Shown: positions 1 to 10,264 of the stretch, piece after piece
Position numbering within the stretch: position 1 is the first letter of the stretch
How the letters are laid out: each line of letters opens with the position of its first letter
Source of the DNA: Pseudoips prasinana
Lineage: Eukaryota > Arthropoda > Insecta > Lepidoptera > Nolidae
Direction of reading: 5' to 3'
Length of the DNA: 64,000 nucleotides
NCBI GenBank assembly: GCA_951640165.1
Contig: OX621237.1
Location: 15,314,001 to 15,378,000 of the forward strand
The notes under the pieces: model-generated
Told to the model about the DNA's origin: nothing
Databases searched by the model: none
Seen by the model: the letters and a program-made list of their open reading frames with translations, nothing else
Made by a program: the position numbers and the translations under genes

Positions 1-191
1 CAGCTGCTATTTCTTGCACAGCTGCTCCACTTTTCAGCCAATTTTGAAGAATATTTTGAGATGATGACCTTGACGTCTCTCAGGGACTGCTCCGTAACAC
101 CATCAAAGTCATGTCTCAAAGATATAAACCGAAAGAGCTCCACGTTTCGCGTTTCCTTCGGGTGTTTTAGCCATTCTTCAAAAAAGTCCAT
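1..191 (-). CDS. 5' part of an unrecognised, possibly Transib-like transposase gene, cut by the window edge
   Basis: An open frame of 63 codons runs from an ATG at 191-189 on the minus strand to the window edge without a stop; the first in-frame stop upstream is the TAA at 215-213. The peptide starts MDFFEEWLKHPKETRNVELF, is rich in charged residues and probably helical, and ends KLAEKWSSCARNSS at the edge. The KWSSCARNSS stretch resembles the region around residue 70 of the Transib relic at 7357-8681, where SADCNTKARFLGNNAEWL follows a lysine and a stop. Both also start with a short helical segment. This suggests, by inference only, a second Transib-family transposase N-terminus. It could instead be an unrelated host exon. 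No catalytic residue is visible because the rest lies outside the window. Confidence 0.45.
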   Translation of the reverse strand, partial: MDFFEEWLKHPKETRNVELFRFISLRHDFDGVTEQSLRDVKVIISKYSSKLAEKWSSCARNSS

Positions 192-1049
192 TTTTGAGAC
201 GGTGAAAACTGTTTAAAGAAAAAAAAAGAAAAAAATTAGTTGTGCAAATAATTCGCAATATTTTTTTCTACTAATTACTACTAGATACTTGTGAGAATCA
301 TATAAAATAGATTTTACAGAGTGGACATGAGTGGACATGTAATATTTTGACTATTGAATTCAAAAATATGGGTGAAAAAGTCCACTTTTATCGAAACATT
401 TAATTTAATAAAATTAAATAATGAAGATCCTGTGATAAAAATTAACTAAAACAAAACTACTTACCCTTATGTACACAATCCATCACAAAAACACTATCAC
501 AAATTTCTTTTAGTGACTTAAAATAATGTTAACAATATGGTGTAAAAATGCAAATGAATGCACTTTGAATTATCAACACTTTATATACTTACCTTAATGA
601 CGGGCCTAATGAGGGTAATTACGAAAATTAATAGATGTATTCCTTAATGTATAGGGCTAATGAGTTCATCTTAATAATTAACTATTAGGAATTGAAGAGT
701 TGTTTTTGTCCAGCTAGTTTGTTCTACGCGAATCACAGTGCGATGGCCAGATTTCATTCATTGTGTGATACATTCTGGAGTTATTTAAATATACGAAGAT
801 TTCAATGGAAAGCCCTTTCTTTCCGAGTCATTTTGCATATCAATTTTGATCTGTGCATGTTCAAGTTAATATGTAGGTATAAAAGGGCTATAATATTTTA
901 ATAGATAACTCTTTATTGCACTCCCAAAACATGCTTACACAGTTAATATTACGAGAAATAGTACAAAGGCGATGCCGCGATGTCATTATATCGTTTAAAT
1001 CGTTAAAAAGCCAACTAATGAATGGGAGATGGGGGTAGCACCTACTACA
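192..1049. other. AT-rich non-coding stretch
   Basis: No supported gene. It would be the upstream region of the edge ORF. The heptamer CACAGTG at 734-740 followed by CGATG is the only sequence here resembling a Transib end. Short open frames on both strands have no recognisable motif. Confidence 0.5.
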
Positions 1050-1060
1050 TAAAAAATATA

Positions 1061-1288
1061 TCATCATCATCATTACAGCTTAAATAAGTCCACTGCTGGA
1101 CAAACCTTCCTCAAGAATCATCTTGAGGGGATATGCCATAATCGCCACGCTTGGCAGGCGGGTTGGCGATCGCAGTATGATGGTCGTAGTACTCAGAAGG
1201 AAGCTGCTTCCCGTCCTCTGGTAGATATTCCCTCGGGTCGACTTCTACGCCCCCCACGGGATGAGATGGGGTGATGATATTCTGATTC
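1061..1288 (-). mobile_element. Short retroelement insertion with TGATGA-type 3' tail and 11-bp target duplication
   Basis: The 228-bp insert is bounded by the identical direct repeat TAAAAAATATA at 1050-1060 and 1289-1299. On the minus strand it ends in a run of ATGATGATGA, the 3' tail of a family with other fragments near 1976, 20868, 22012, 22795, 43700 and 44992. A line about a target 'ctgctggacaaa' is conserved among these. The tail and the target duplication indicate target-primed retrotransposition. From memory the family is abundant in Lepidoptera and resembles RTE-type 3' ends, but no coding part is present here. Confidence 0.7.
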
Positions 1289-1299
1289 TAAAAAATATA

Positions 1300-2594
1300 G
1301 CTACAGCGTAAATAAATGCTTGCATGTATGACATTCCAGTAAGTAATAAGTATAATATTTATTCATTTAAATTAACACGTCTTATCGACAAAGGCAATGG
1401 ATTGCACAGAGTAGCAACTTAAACGGCAAAGGATAAATCAAAAACCTAGTGGAAGACATTGAAATTATAAGCTGCATGTTTATATTAAAATTTAATTAAA
1501 TTTCCGGCAATTTTGGAGATATTTGGCCTTTGACAGCAGTAGACGTTTTTCGCCTGATATTATGAAGTTGATGATAAGAAAAAAGGGCTATAAGTGAATA
1601 TCGGACTCTTTAAACGATTTACGACGTATGATTTATTTTAAAAGACCTCTTCAAATTATAAGAATTTACTTCATATAAAAGATATATATTATATTATATA
1701 TCTATTATATGAAGCCAAAAATGTAACATAACGTTTGATAAATGTTTGCCCAAATATTACAGGAAACATACTTAATTAATCATTTCCCGTACTTGTTTTT
1801 ACGTATGGTATAATCGTACACCTATGGTGTTGTGGTTTACCAATATAGGTATAATATTCGTCTCCGAAAATAACGTACCGAAGCCGATAAGTTATTCATG
1901 AAGTTATCTATTGCATAATAAATACATGGTGGTTCAGAGTCGTTCTTAGATCACGATACGCAATAACAACGTATATTATCATCATCATCATATCAGCCGT
2001 AAGACGTCCACTGCTGGACAAAGGCCTCCCCCAAAGATCTTCACAATTGCCGGTCTTGTGCTATTCGCATCCAGCGGTTTCCAAGTAATAACGTATATAC
2101 ATACGTGAGTATAGTTTACATATCATAACAAGAGCAAATATAATTTTCGTTACGCCCTTAGGTTGCAATCATGCCAACAAAAGGCAGAGGGCATTGCTAA
2201 ACTATTATGTCTAATGTCTGATGGTCGATATCGGATATAACTATAAAGTAAAGCATTGTCATTTCCCTGTTATGAATGTTAAATATTTAACTAGAACTAA
2301 AAACGGGTAAAGCAGCATATAGAATGGCACATACAAGTTTATATCTTTATTAACAGCCATCTCTTTTTCATGAAGGATGACAATTGTCTGAGGTAAGAGA
2401 ATGGGTTATGTCAAACTTCAACCGACTGTCCCCCACAGTAGACTTGTTCAGTGCATATGGCAAAGCTATGGTAGCTCTATAGGAAACTTGGAATCTCCAA
2501 GGCGTCCACAGCCTCGCGTCGTCTCTCGATAGACATGGATGGGCACAAACTTAGATGGCGCTGGTAGAACTACCGACATCTTCCTCCCTGAGTC
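1300..2594. other. Non-coding; one fragment of the ATGATG-tailed retroelement
   Basis: Positions 1976-2087 (minus orientation) carry a fragment of the same retroelement, starting with TCATCATCATCATATCAGCC. The rest is AT-rich with a short palindromic ATATAT tract near 1682-1705 and no supported gene. Confidence 0.55.
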
Positions 2595-2735
2595 CTTTTA
2601 GTCGCTTCTTTTTTTATATCAGAGGGAGACAAACGAGCAAGTGGGTCACCTGCTGTTAAGTGATCACCGCCGCCATTGGACTGTCGCAACACCAGAGGGT
2701 GCGTTGCCGGCCTTTAAGAGTGTTGATGACCCTTC
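2595..2735. repeat. Lepidoptera-type interspersed repeat fragment
   Basis: The segment contains GACAAACGAGCAAGTGGGTC and then a GTTGCCGGCCTTTAAGAG block, wording I recognise from repeats scattered through lepidopteran genomes. A diverged relative lies at 19800-20015 in the opposite sense. The overlapping short open frame at 2660-2893 is not credible as a gene. Confidence 0.5.
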
Positions 2736-4315
2736 CCCCCACCCCGATGAGCTGTGGTGACCTTACTCACACGCAGAAGCACAACACTAAAATTATTGAT
2801 GTTATTATTAAGGAATGTCTTCTGTTAGGTGGAGATACTTTCCCAGTCGTGCTGCTCTTCGAGCGAATGATCGCTGTGCCCTACCTCTGTTAAAATTCCT
2901 CTTCTTCCTTCTTTAAATTCTCTTAAATTTTTTACGGTAAGATATACCATACGCGTGGATTGCAAGGCTGTCGCATTTTGTAGTCATTAGCCATGGCCCA
3001 TGTTGTGGGAAACCGCCCTCGGTCTCCACGTTTTAAAGACTCTGACAAGGTCTAATTATATCTACCGACGCGACGTGGCGTCGACACTACTCGTATCTAC
3101 AAGATAATTAACGGTGATGATTCACTCAACACTTTTCACCACCCTGTCATACCAACTTATCTATCGATAATTTGATACAATATTGCGTTCAGTTCATAAT
3201 GGAGTGCACAAACTTTGTTTTTATGGCTGGTAGATAAGTGTCAACAGGACAGCAATAAGCAGTTCTGTTGGAAAAACAAAGTGCCGCCCGAAACCTGCTG
3301 CCATATCTATTATTCACATCGAGCGATTGATAACATTATCTGATATAAGTATTTGGGCAGCGCCGATACTGTTGTGTAGGAACTAAAGGTTGGTTTCAGT
3401 CACTATGCAGTATTCATTTCTGCCTTATAATAATACTCGTAACCTACGGAACAAGCCAACTATTCTGGAGAAATTATCTTTATTTTCTTTTTCTGCACTC
3501 TCATAATCCAATAGGTCAGCTGATGAGCTGACCGGACAAGACTGAGGAGCGATCAGGCCCCAGAATCGACTTCGGGCTGCTAGCAGATGCTTTTCTTGCC
3601 AGAAAAATCACAATAACACATGTTGGCATAACCCAGGTTTTTAACACACGACTTCATTATGTGTGGTTCACCAATGAAGATGCTTTTCTTGCCAGAAAAA
3701 TCCCACTAACACCTGTTGGCATAACCCAGGTTTTTTAACACACGACTTCATTATGTGTGGTTCACCAATGAAGCAATATAGTTTTAATAGACCATTAATG
3801 AAACGTAGTAGTTTTATACACATATTACATTAAACAACTGAGTAGTGGCGTGCCTACCCTATATTTCCTTAGCGTTAAACACCCTGGAATTTCCTTAATT
3901 GTGGAAAAATACTGACAGTTTTCTGTTGCAGGTACACAAGCAATTTACCTAGTAATGTTTTACGCTAATAGGTAAATAGGGCTTTAGGTTTAAATAATGT
4001 GATCTACTACCGTTATACAGTAAACCTGCATAGGAATATTAATTTGTGAAAAGGATTTTTACCCACGTTGTGCATGAAATTTGTGTGTTACTTTGTGTCC
4101 ATTCATTTCAAATTTGTGAAGTCCGTCGCGATACAGATATTTATTTCTCAAATGCAAAATAAAAACACAGAAAGGCATATGCCCTGACGTACAAACTAAA
4201 AAAAAGTGTGTTTTAAATATATGTTGTAAAAATGTAGCTAAAATTTACATAATTAAACCTACTCATGATCCTTGACAATAACTTAATTTAAGTTAGCTAA
4301 ATATCGTTACTGTTA
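2736..4315. other. Non-coding stretch with one tandem duplication
   Basis: Apart from the duplication at 3586-3773 I see no gene, RNA gene or recognisable element. Confidence 0.5.
3586..3773. repeat. Two-copy tandem repeat, about 93 bp per unit
   Basis: The unit begins GATGCTTTTCTTGCCAGAAA at 3586 and again at 3679, and both copies end with TTCACCAATGAAG. They differ by a few substitutions and a longer T run in the second copy, so the duplication is fairly recent. Confidence 0.9.
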
Positions 4316-4368
4316 TAAAATAAATCTTATTGTAAATTATTTCCTACAATCCGTGTACCTAAATATTA

Positions 4369-5650
4369 GGTCTTTACCTATGAAATTGCCGTTCTGCAGT
4401 ACTGGCCATTTCAAATCAAAATAATTTTTGTTTGGCTAAGAATTCTAATTTCAAATTAATTTTATTTTAAAAACATGGATTCTTTTTTCCAAAAGTAGTC
4501 ATTTCTTTATTGATTAGTGTTACATTTTCATCGCATTTCAATCTTTTTCGTCATCATGGATACGTTAAAAATTCGAGTAATTATGGAATATGAGTACCGT
4601 CGTGGCAGCAACGCGGCACAAGCGGCACGCAACATCAACGACGTTTACGGAGCTAACACTACAAACCAACGCACCACCTGTTATTGGTTTGCTCGCTTCC
4701 GTTCTGGAAATTTCGACCTGAAAAATAAACCTCGCGGTCGTCCGAAGACTTTGGTCGACAATGACGAATTAAAGGCGGTTGTGGAAGCTGATGATACACA
4801 ATCTACGGCTGAATTAGCAGCAGCTTTCGACGTTAGTGTCAAAACAATATTGGTCCATTTGCGTCAAATTGGCAAGGTAAAAAAGCTTGACAAATGGGTG
4901 CCCCACGAACTCAATGATCGCCAGCGCGAAGTACGCGTCGAGACGTGCCTTGCACTGCTCAACAGACACACAAATGAAGGAATTTTGAACCGCATTGTTA
5001 CCTGCGATGAAAAATGGATTCTGTTTGATAACCGCAAGCGCTCAGCAAGTTGGTTGGATCCTGGTTCAGCACCTAAACAATGCCCTAAACGAAAACTTAC
5101 CCCTAGAAAAGTGATGGTCACTGTTTGGTGGTCTAGCGCCGGTGTGATTCATCACAGCTTCTTACCAAACGGGGTGAGCATTACTGCAGATGTGTACTGT
5201 GAAGAACTGAGCACAATGATGGAGAAGCTGGCGCATCTCCAACCAGCATTGGTCAATCGCTCGTCTCCGCTGCTCCTGCACGACAACGCGCGACCTCATA
5301 CTGCACAGCAGACGGTCTCCAAGTTGCAAGAACTGGGGTTGGAAGCTCTCCGTCATCCGCCCTACTCACCAGACCTTGCGCCTACAGACTACTACTTTTT
5401 CCAGAATTTGGATAACTTCTTGGCGGGAAAAAAATTCAATACCCGAGAGGCAGTACAAAATGCCTTTGAAGAATTTGTTGCCTCCCGTCCAGCTGATTTC
5501 TTTAAGAAGGGCATCAATAAACTGCCACTGCGATGGCAAAGATGCATTGATTGCATGGGTGATTACTTCGATTAATACAAATAAAAAAATTCATGAAAAA
5601 AATTCGTTTAAATTTTTTCATACAAAACGGCAATTTCATAGGTAAAGACC
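4369..5650 (+). mobile_element. Full-length mariner element, copy 1
   Basis: A 1282-bp Tc1/mariner element flanked by TA (4367-4368 and 5651-5652). Its terminal inverted repeats of about 28 bp start GGTCTTTACCTATGAAATTG and are mirrored at 5623-5650; near the inner end of the arms the two differ at one position. It carries a single intact transposase gene. It is nested in an older repeat whose uninterrupted relative lies at 6342-6500. Confidence 0.97.
4556..5575 (+). CDS. Mariner transposase, intact (copy 1)
   Basis: 339 residues, close to the usual mariner length of about 345. The frame is open further upstream, but 4556 is the first ATG (MDTLKIRVIMEYEYRRG). An N-terminal pair of helix-turn-helix DNA-binding regions (about residues 1-110) is separated by a GRPK linker at 61-64. 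The linker motif WVPHEL is at 114-119. The catalytic triad is D151 (TCDEKW), D243 (LHDNARPH) and D278 (YSPDLAPTDYYFF); 34 residues lie between the last two, the DD34D signature of true mariners. The protein resembles the cecropia-type subfamily that includes human Hsmar1, from memory. It would cut and paste the element at TA sites in the nucleus. AATAAA follows the stop at 5580-5585. Unique to this copy are K58, where the others have E, and a silent change at 4837. Confidence 0.96.
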   Translation: MDTLKIRVIMEYEYRRGSNAAQAARNINDVYGANTTNQRTTCYWFARFRSGNFDLKNKPRGRPKTLVDNDELKAVVEADDTQSTAELAAAFDVSVKTILVHLRQIGKVKKLDKWVPHELNDRQREVRVETCLALLNRHTNEGILNRIVTCDEKWILFDNRKRSASWLDPGSAPKQCPKRKLTPRKVMVTVWWSSAGVIHHSFLPNGVSITADVYCEELSTMMEKLAHLQPALVNRSSPLLLHDNARPHTAQQTVSKLQELGLEALRHPPYSPDLAPTDYYFFQNLDNFLAGKKFNTREAVQNAFEEFVASRPADFFKKGINKLPLRWQRCIDCMGDYFD

Positions 5651-5775
5651 TATTATCTAGGTATATGTACCTAAAAATAATTATAAATTAATTATATATT
5701 ACTACGAACATGTTCTGACTATTTACAAGCGCTTTTTTAAAGTCTACGTGAATAAAAACCTTTATTATTTATATT

Positions 5776-5988
5776 TATTTAAAAAAATTAAGCTTTAAAT
5801 CCCATTGGATCTTACTCTATAAGTGTTGTGTGTGTGTGTGTGTCTAATTACGAGTAAGTTATTGGAGCTCCCAGTTACAAAAAAAATATTAAGTGGTTTT
5901 AAGAAGGTTTCACGGAGTAAGTGCCGAAAACATAAGAGATAACACTAGCACTAAAACATTGAGATACGATTTTAACAACACCACAGAC
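5776..5988. other. Non-coding stretch with a short GT microsatellite
   Basis: A GT run lies at about 5826-5842. Nothing else is recognised. Confidence 0.6.
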
Positions 5989-6100
5989 TTACTTACTGAA
6001 GATTCCGTATATTTCCAATATCAATTAACCGATTAAATTTGGGGATGTAAATTTAATCGGTTACTTGATATTGGAAATATACGGAATCTTCAGTAAGTAA
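5989..6100. repeat. Near-perfect long hairpin
   Basis: Arms of about 52 bp (from TTACTTACTGAAGATTCCG) are separated by a loop of roughly 8 bp, and I find only one mismatch between them. No transposon ends or target duplication are obvious. Confidence 0.9.
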
Positions 6101-6199
6101 CTCTACTTCTGCTGACCATATAGCTAACAAAATTAAGCGCTATGTACTTATAGTATAGTACTTATAGGTAAGTATTTTAACTACTTAGCTAGACCTGGC

Positions 6200-6505
6200 T
6201 CATTTTTTTCTGGGTTCTTTAAATTCTGACTGACCAGTCGAGCTATTGGTTAGTGACCCTCACCACTAAACCAGAAATCGTGGGTTCAATCCTCACACAG
6301 AACATATATTTCTGTGATGAGAACGAATATTATCAATGCTATAATAAAATAAATTTTATTAATGTTTTCATACAATGTGTACCTAAATATCTATGTTACT
6401 AGAAATAATTAATGTATACAACTATATCACTACAAACATGTTCTGACTATTTACAAGCGCTTTTTTAAAGTCTACGTGAATAAAAACCTTTTTTATTTAT
6501 TGTTT
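6200..6505 (+). mobile_element. tRNA-derived SINE
   Basis: A tRNA-like head carries an A-box-like GCTATTGGTTAGTGAC and a B-box-like GGGTTCAATCC near 6282-6292, an RNA polymerase III internal promoter layout. It continues as TGTGATGAGAACGAATAT, as in other SINEs of the window, and its tail matches the repeat into which mariner copy 1 inserted. Confidence 0.65.
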
Positions 6506-6579
6506 TTTTTTTCTGCGTCTAGATGTAATTTATGTACAATATGTATGTATTAGAAATATATAAGTATGTTTATCAGTAT

Positions 6580-7085
6580 TCTGCCAGCCATAGTACACGC
6601 TCTGCCTAGTTAAGGATCAGATGATAGTGTCTTTGTTGCCCCAAGATGTGTATTTATTAACCGACTTCCAAAGGAGGAGGTTCTCAAGTTCACCGGTATT
6701 TTTTTTTTTTTTTATGTATGTACACCGATTACTCGGAGATTTATGATCCGATTTACGTGATTCTTTTTTAGTTTGATGCGAAATAGTTGCCATTTGGTCC
6801 CATAAAAATTTTATAAAGTTTGGTCTAGTAGTTTTAATTTTATGGTAATTTTTGTATGAAATTTTTTGTTTATGTGGACGATGTAACTGTCTTTGGCACA
6901 GACGTTTTTAAATCTTAGCAAGTCAAGCTAGACTCATTCTGTTCAAGTGTCTTTTGGCATGAACATAAAGAACAATTTCAGACGACTAGCGTTTAATACG
7001 CGCGTATAAGGTCGTTTTTGGAAGCGCATGTAGGCGTACCTTTTAGCACAAGCGCATTTTTTATGTACGTACAGCGTAATCGACG
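6580..7085. repeat. SINE tail fragment and an abundant Lepidoptera-type repeat
   Basis: Positions 6590-6655 resemble the SINE tail unit CATAGTACA...CTAGT. From 6658 a repeat starts ACCGACTTCCAAAGGAGGAG and continues with GATTACTCGGAGATTTATG. A second copy of this unit begins near 7055, is interrupted by the Transib element at 7085 and resumes at 8857-8945. Confidence 0.6.
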
Positions 7086-8856
7086 CACTGACTGGTATTT
7101 GGTCAAAAAAGTTGGCCAAAATCGATTTTTTTTATATTAGAGCTACTCCCTCTAAGCCATTGTTTCCAAAAACTAGTATAACCACCCTAACTGATAACAA
7201 AAAACACAAAGCGCTTGCGTGATCCAGCGCGTCGTGGCCTCAGTCAGAAGTTACCGTTCGCTAACAGTGTTGGTGTGATTGTTCGATGCGCTCAAAATTC
7301 GCTGTTTTCAAAAATTTGCCATCTTGTTTTTGAACGATTTTGTGTTCGTTTTTAATATGGATTGTGCACAACCAGGTATGTATTTTATTTGGAACCTAAT
7401 TTTTACGACTTATCTATAACGTTTCTTTTTTTATATCCTTGAGAAGTAAGCACCAAAAACCTGTTTTAAAAATCACATTTAGAAAATTCAAAAGGAGTTT
7501 TAATATATTTCTCATCATTTCTAAGGCAATATTGTAATAGTACGTTGTAGAATAGTCTTTATAAAATGTAATTATGCAAAAAACAGCCACCCCAAACCAC
7601 CCCTCAATTTTTGGTGAATTTTTTCCTTAGGCACTATCGATGTTCAGTAAATGAAATTCTACCTATATTTTGTGTATTTTTGTTATAGGCTCTTCTGGAA
7701 TGAGAGTATTGACTCGAAATGATTTGTTCGATATAATGGAACGTTCAAATACCTCAACTATTAATGAAAAGTTGCAGTTTATGGACCGCGAACTGCTCAA
7801 TCATAATGCAGAAAATGACCCAAATATTGCTGATGTAAAGCAAAAACTGTCGATTATCAGACACCAATTTAAACAAAAATAGTCAGCTGATTGCAACACA
7901 AAGGCCAGATTTCTAGGAAACAATGCCGAGTGGCTTAATGGAGTCATATCGCTACCGAAAGGAGGTAAGGTGATCCCCAAATTCAATTACCTTTATCGTT
8001 CTGTTATGCTTTGAAGCATTTTGTTATAATGGGTTATTTATTTGAGTACAAGTATTCTCTTTTTCTTATAGGAGAAACTCCCGATCCACCTCAAAAGTCG
8101 TTCTTACACTTGAGTGAAAGAAGCAAAAGACGAAAAACTAAAGAACTACGATAATCTCGTACAGATGAATTGCCTTATGCAACACAAATGAAATTACGAT
8201 AAACGGGCAAAGTAGATGCGTCAAACATTGTAAAAGATTTAACAAAAAGTTCCAAAAGAGCAAGGAAATATGTGATAGCAATGAAAAATCTACTTCTGAA
8301 CAATAACAGGAGATTTCAAACAAATTAAGACATTCACGTGCATTGTTTATGTTTGTTGAAGCGGGATTAACACAGGCCCAATATGAAGAAGTGCGAGAAA
8401 CGGATCCTAACTTTTATCCGTGCTATTCAATATTGCAAAAGTTAAAGAAAGAGTGCTATCCTGAAATTCCCAGAGTAACTGTAACATGCGCTGAAGTTAA
8501 ATTTCAAATCTCGTGGATCACACGGCAGTACGACAGACATCTTGGTGAAGCAGTGGAACAGTTGACTGGCTCGGAAGAACAATCATTAGTTTTAATAAGT
8601 AAATGGGGCTGCGATTACATATTCCAAAGTTCTGCTGTACCGCTTCAGTGTGTGTGTTTTAAATTTGTTACTAGAAAGTGACATTTCTAAAGTAAGTTTT
8701 GTAGATGACGACGAAAATAATGAATAAATGATTGATTTCATCACATATGCCTTTTTTTACCTTTTCCAGGCTAAAACTAAAATAAAACATTGTTAGGCAG
8801 CTATTAGGCGTACCAAATATTTTTGGCCAACTTTTAGGACCAAATACCAGTCTGTG
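7086..8856 (+). mobile_element. Transib-family DNA transposon, internally deleted
   Basis: A 1771-bp element flanked by the 5-bp direct repeat CGACG (7081-7085 and 8857-8861). Its terminal inverted repeats are about 36 bp: CACTGACTGGTATTTGGTC at the left and, read inward, CACAGACTGGTATTTGGTC at the right. Established knowledge: Transib elements make 5-bp GC-rich duplications and begin with a CAC heptamer like the V(D)J recombination signal, because RAG1 descends from a Transib-like transposase. Full-length elements are about 3 kb, so most of the catalytic region is missing. It sits in a dispersed repeat that continues on both sides. Confidence 0.8.
7357..8681 (+). pseudogene. Broken Transib-type transposase gene with two introns
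   Basis: The gene would begin at the ATG at 7357 (MDCAQP). The first exon ends at 7375 before a GTATG donor. Exon 2 starts at 7689 after TTATAG and reads GSSGMRVLTRNDLFDIMERS. A second intron runs from the GTAAGG donor at 7965 to TTCTTATAG at 8071, and exon 3 reads GETPDPPQKSFLHLSERSKR. Both junctions keep the frame. Lesions: TAG at 7880-7882, TAA at 8152-8154 and 8200-8202, and a frameshift near 8300-8330. After that a frame reads LFMFVEAGLTQAQYEEVRE and FYPCYSILQKLKKECYP, then KWGCD at about 8609. The rest of the catalytic domain appears deleted, since the frame ends 20 residues later. Membership in Transib rests on the element's ends plus family resemblance. Confidence 0.7.
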
Positions 8857-8945
8857 CGACGCTGAGATTTATGAACCGATTTGCGTGATTCTTCTTTAGT
8901 TTGATGCGGAATAGCTGCCATCGAATCTTGGTAAGCAGATGTATT

Positions 8946-9520
8946 CCGTGAACCGCATTAAGATTTTCACACAAAAATAGAATAATAAACAATAATATTT
9001 GGGGGTTCATAAACCATATCTATGGATAGGTCTTCAAAAATGATATTGAGGTTAATAATATATATTTTTCCTAATTGTATAGTTTGCGTGAGACACTCTA
9101 CCAAAGGCGTAACCTGTCAAAATAACTTCTAAAATAAGCCGTCTGCTCAGTAGATTCGTTGGCTAATCGATCATTAATAAGACCTAGTCTTCATAGACTC
9201 ATGCCCTCTGCTCAGCAGACTTGATGATCGAATAGCCATTCGATCATTAATAAGACCTAGTCTATAAGCCACAGACTCTTTAGCTAGATGGTCATAAATA
9301 CGGCCTAACCTATGCGCTTGCTGTTCAGACTTTCACGAATCTTAGCTAGTCTAGACTCGTACTGTGCAAGTTTTCGTAGAGTGAACGTAATTTTATGTAG
9401 TTTTTTTTGCTCTCGATCATTCACGGTCTCACAAGAACGTGAAAAAGAGTTTCGGACAACATTTTTGTTGGGCACCTTTCGTAGTGCTACCCATAGCTAG
9501 ACACTAAAAAGTAACAAATA
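8946..9520. other. Non-coding; degenerate tandem repeat at about 9130-9310
   Basis: The phrase CGATCATTAATAAGACCTAG recurs at about 80-bp intervals, each time after a CTCTGCTCAG-like stretch; a third copy is more decayed. No gene is supported. Confidence 0.55.
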
Positions 9521-10258
9521 AAAAAACTTCGTTTAAAAAAACCGACTTCAAAAACTGAAAAGTATAAAAAAAATATCTTAATAAAGATTTCATTTAATAC
9601 ATATCTTATGCAAACGTAATACCTTTAATATTAATGAAATAATATAATTTGTTTGTGCTACCCATTGATAGGTTTGAAGTCGGTGCCAAGCCCTAAGCAA
9701 AATAAAAGTTAATATTACATACTGCTTTCATAATTTGTGATGAAATTCCTACACTAAAGAAGTTTAAGAAAATAATCTTAAAGAACAATATGAATTAATA
9801 TGAAACAGATGAAACTGTAGGTATCATAAAAAAATATTTAATATAAGTACCTAAATTTGCTACTATATTTATAATAAATATATATTATGCTTATATATGA
9901 ATATATTTGTGGCCCTGAAAAACAAACAGATAAATTTATTAATTAGGAGACAACCATCAAAATTTTACAATATTTCGAACCGACCGTCAACGACGTCTGC
10001 ACGCTTGGGTTTTTGTGTAGAAATACGAAGCTATACCGCTGAAAGTAACGTGCGGCGAGTGTGTTACCTACTATTACATTTGGCTTGGCATGGCACCGAC
10101 TTCAAACCTATCAATGGGTAGCACAAACAAATTATATTATTTCATTAATATTAAAGGTATTACGTTTGCATAAGATATGTATTAAATGAAATCTTTATTA
10201 AGATATTTTTTTTATACTTTTCAGTTTTTGAAGTCGGTTTTTTTAAACGAAGTTTTTT
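9521..10258. mobile_element. Foldback (long inverted repeat) element
   Basis: Arms of 167 bp at 9521-9687 and 10092-10258 appear almost identical by eye, starting AAAAAACTTCG and ending TTTGAAGTCGGTGCC. TA flanks both ends (9519-9520 and 10259-10260), although the A/T-rich boundary makes this uncertain. The middle of about 400 bp has no credible coding region. It looks like a non-autonomous DNA transposon. Confidence 0.85.
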
Positions 10259-10264
10259 TATTTA

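Larger units (their letters stand above)
4316..5775 (+). repeat. Older interspersed repeat split by mariner copy 1
   Basis: The flanks 4316-4366 and 5653-5775 join into a sequence closely matching 6342-6500. Shared landmarks are GTGTACCTAAATAT before the insertion and CATGTTCTGACTATTTACAA and TCTACGTGAATAAAAACC after it. The second copy is the tail of a tRNA-derived SINE, so this is probably another copy of that tail. Confidence 0.75.

Noticed and set aside
4864..5356. Minus-strand open frames inside the mariner (4864-5121 and 5162-5356, with counterparts at 24156-24648 and 60101-60593)
   Set aside because: They lie opposite the transposase and repeat identically in all three copies; they are shadows of the real frame.
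5376..5645. Alternative-frame open reading at the 3' end of mariner copy 1 (and copies 2, 3)
   Set aside because: It overlaps the end of the transposase in another frame and runs into the inverted repeat; no protein family.
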